Shown here: in pieces, positions 5,411 to 5,578 of the stretch | How the letters are laid out: each line of letters opens with the position of its first letter | Position numbering within the stretch: the first letter of the stretch is position 1 | From: Ruminiclostridium sp. | Lineage (GTDB): Bacteria > Bacillota > Clostridia > Oscillospirales > Oscillospiraceae | Length of the DNA stretch: 5,578 nt | Reading direction: 5' to 3' | Assembly: GCA_021442645.1 (NCBI GenBank) | Contig: JABUSR010000042.1 | Location: 1-5,578 of the forward strand | Program-made: the position numbers and the translations under genes | Notes under the pieces: model-generated | Databases searched by the model: none | The model's input: only the letters and a program-made list of their open reading frames with translations | Told to the model about the DNA's origin: nothing

Positions 5411-5439
5411 ATTATAGTCTGTATCCTTCCTGTTGACAA
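5411..5439 (-). promoter_or_regulatory. Sigma-A promoter of the lipid kinase gene
   Basis: Read on the minus strand, TTGTCA (5439 to 5434) and a perfect TATAAT (5416 to 5411) are separated by 17 bases. Transcription would start near 5404, giving a leader of about 60 bases to the ATG at 5342. The -35 sits in TGTTGACAA, whose complement also reads as a perfect TTGACA on the plus strand (5433-5438), but no matching plus-strand -10 follows. Confidence 0.85.
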
Positions 5440-5460
5440 TAGACACTATGGCAGGATAGA

Positions 5461-5494
5461 CCAAGGAATCTCTGGATTCTTCCGGAGATTTTGG
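5461..5494 (+). other. Long imperfect hairpin in intergenic DNA
   Basis: CCAA (5461-5464) pairs with TTGG (5491-5494). After a two-base GG bulge, 5467-5475 pairs with 5482-5490 (nine pairs including one U-G on the plus strand), leaving a 6-base loop. The U-G pair forms only in plus-strand RNA, where it would be A-C on the other strand, weakly favouring a plus-strand transcript. No T run follows on either strand, so it is not a standard terminator. Function is unknown. Confidence 0.5.
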
Positions 5495-5497
5495 CCC

Positions 5498-5526
5498 TTG
5501 CTGGGAATCGGTTCACCTCTTATACT
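5498..5526 (+). promoter_or_regulatory. Possible plus-strand promoter
   Basis: TTGCTG (5498-5503) and TATACT (5521-5526) are 17 bases apart, four and five matches to consensus respectively. It would fire rightward out of the window from about 5533, just before the inverted repeat at 5535-5567. The gene it would serve is not visible, so this stays tentative. Confidence 0.35.
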
Positions 5527-5534
5527 GAAATCCG

Positions 5535-5567
5535 ATTAAAACAAGACAAGAATTGGCTTGTTTTAAT
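5535..5567. repeat. Perfect 11-base inverted repeat, possible operator
   Basis: ATTAAAACAAG (5535-5545) and CTTGTTTTAAT (5557-5567) are exact inverted copies around an 11-base spacer, so the arm centres lie 22 bases apart, two helical turns. The A+T-rich arms and lack of a following T run suit a protein-binding dyad better than a terminator. It lies directly after the tentative promoter at 5498-5526, where a repressor site would be expected. No regulator gene is in view. Confidence 0.55.
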
Positions 5568-5578
5568 AGCCTCCGCAG

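Noticed and set aside
5433..5461. Plus-strand promoter from the perfect TTGACA at 5433
   Set aside because: No acceptable -10 lies 16-18 bases downstream; the same bases form the -35 box of the minus-strand kinase promoter, which has a perfect TATAAT.

Overview
The window looks like chromosomal DNA from an anaerobic, G+C-rich Firmicute, most likely in the Clostridia and perhaps near the Oscillospiraceae (Flavonifractor/Lawsonibacter-like gut bacteria). The basis is the G+C-rich coding sequence combined with strong AGGAGG ribosome binding sites, near-consensus TTGACA/TATAAT promoters, intrinsic terminators and a clostridial-type FtsH. This placement is inference, because no rRNA or other marker gene is present. 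I see no insertion sequence, phage gene, CRISPR array, tRNA or rRNA.

Layout. (1) 1-437, minus: the 5' part of an rlmB-type 23S rRNA 2'-O-methyltransferase, cut by the left edge. (2) 438-780: a divergent regulatory region with a minus promoter for rlmB, a plus promoter for ftsH and two leader hairpins before ftsH. (3) 781-2880, plus: ftsH, a complete membrane AAA+ zinc protease, best started at a TTG with a strong Shine-Dalgarno sequence. (4) 2927-3241, plus: a 104-residue lipoprotein of unknown function, 46 bases after ftsH, followed by a G+C-rich hairpin. (5) 3290-3495: an A+T-rich stretch with short tandem repeats, a perfect-consensus promoter and a leader of about 130 bases. (6) 3496-3747, plus: an 83-residue protein with two predicted membrane helices, then a strong terminator. 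(7) 3768-3935: three hairpins between convergent genes. (8) 3942-4355, minus: a universal stress protein with its own promoter. (9) 4446-5342, minus: a YegS/BmrU-type lipid (diacylglycerol) kinase with its own promoter. (10) 5440-5578: non-coding sequence with a long imperfect hairpin and a perfect 11-base inverted repeat.

How the genes relate. Most are housekeeping or stress functions: rRNA modification, membrane protein quality control, stress response and phospholipid recycling. Each has its own promoter, so this is a row of small transcription units. The exception is the lipoprotein, which probably shares a transcript with ftsH. The least explained part is 2927-3800. It holds two small envelope proteins of unknown function, a repeat-rich promoter and two near-identical terminator hairpins whose differences preserve pairing. 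Nothing here proves a new system, but that segment and the structured sequence at 5461-5567 deserve the closest second look.
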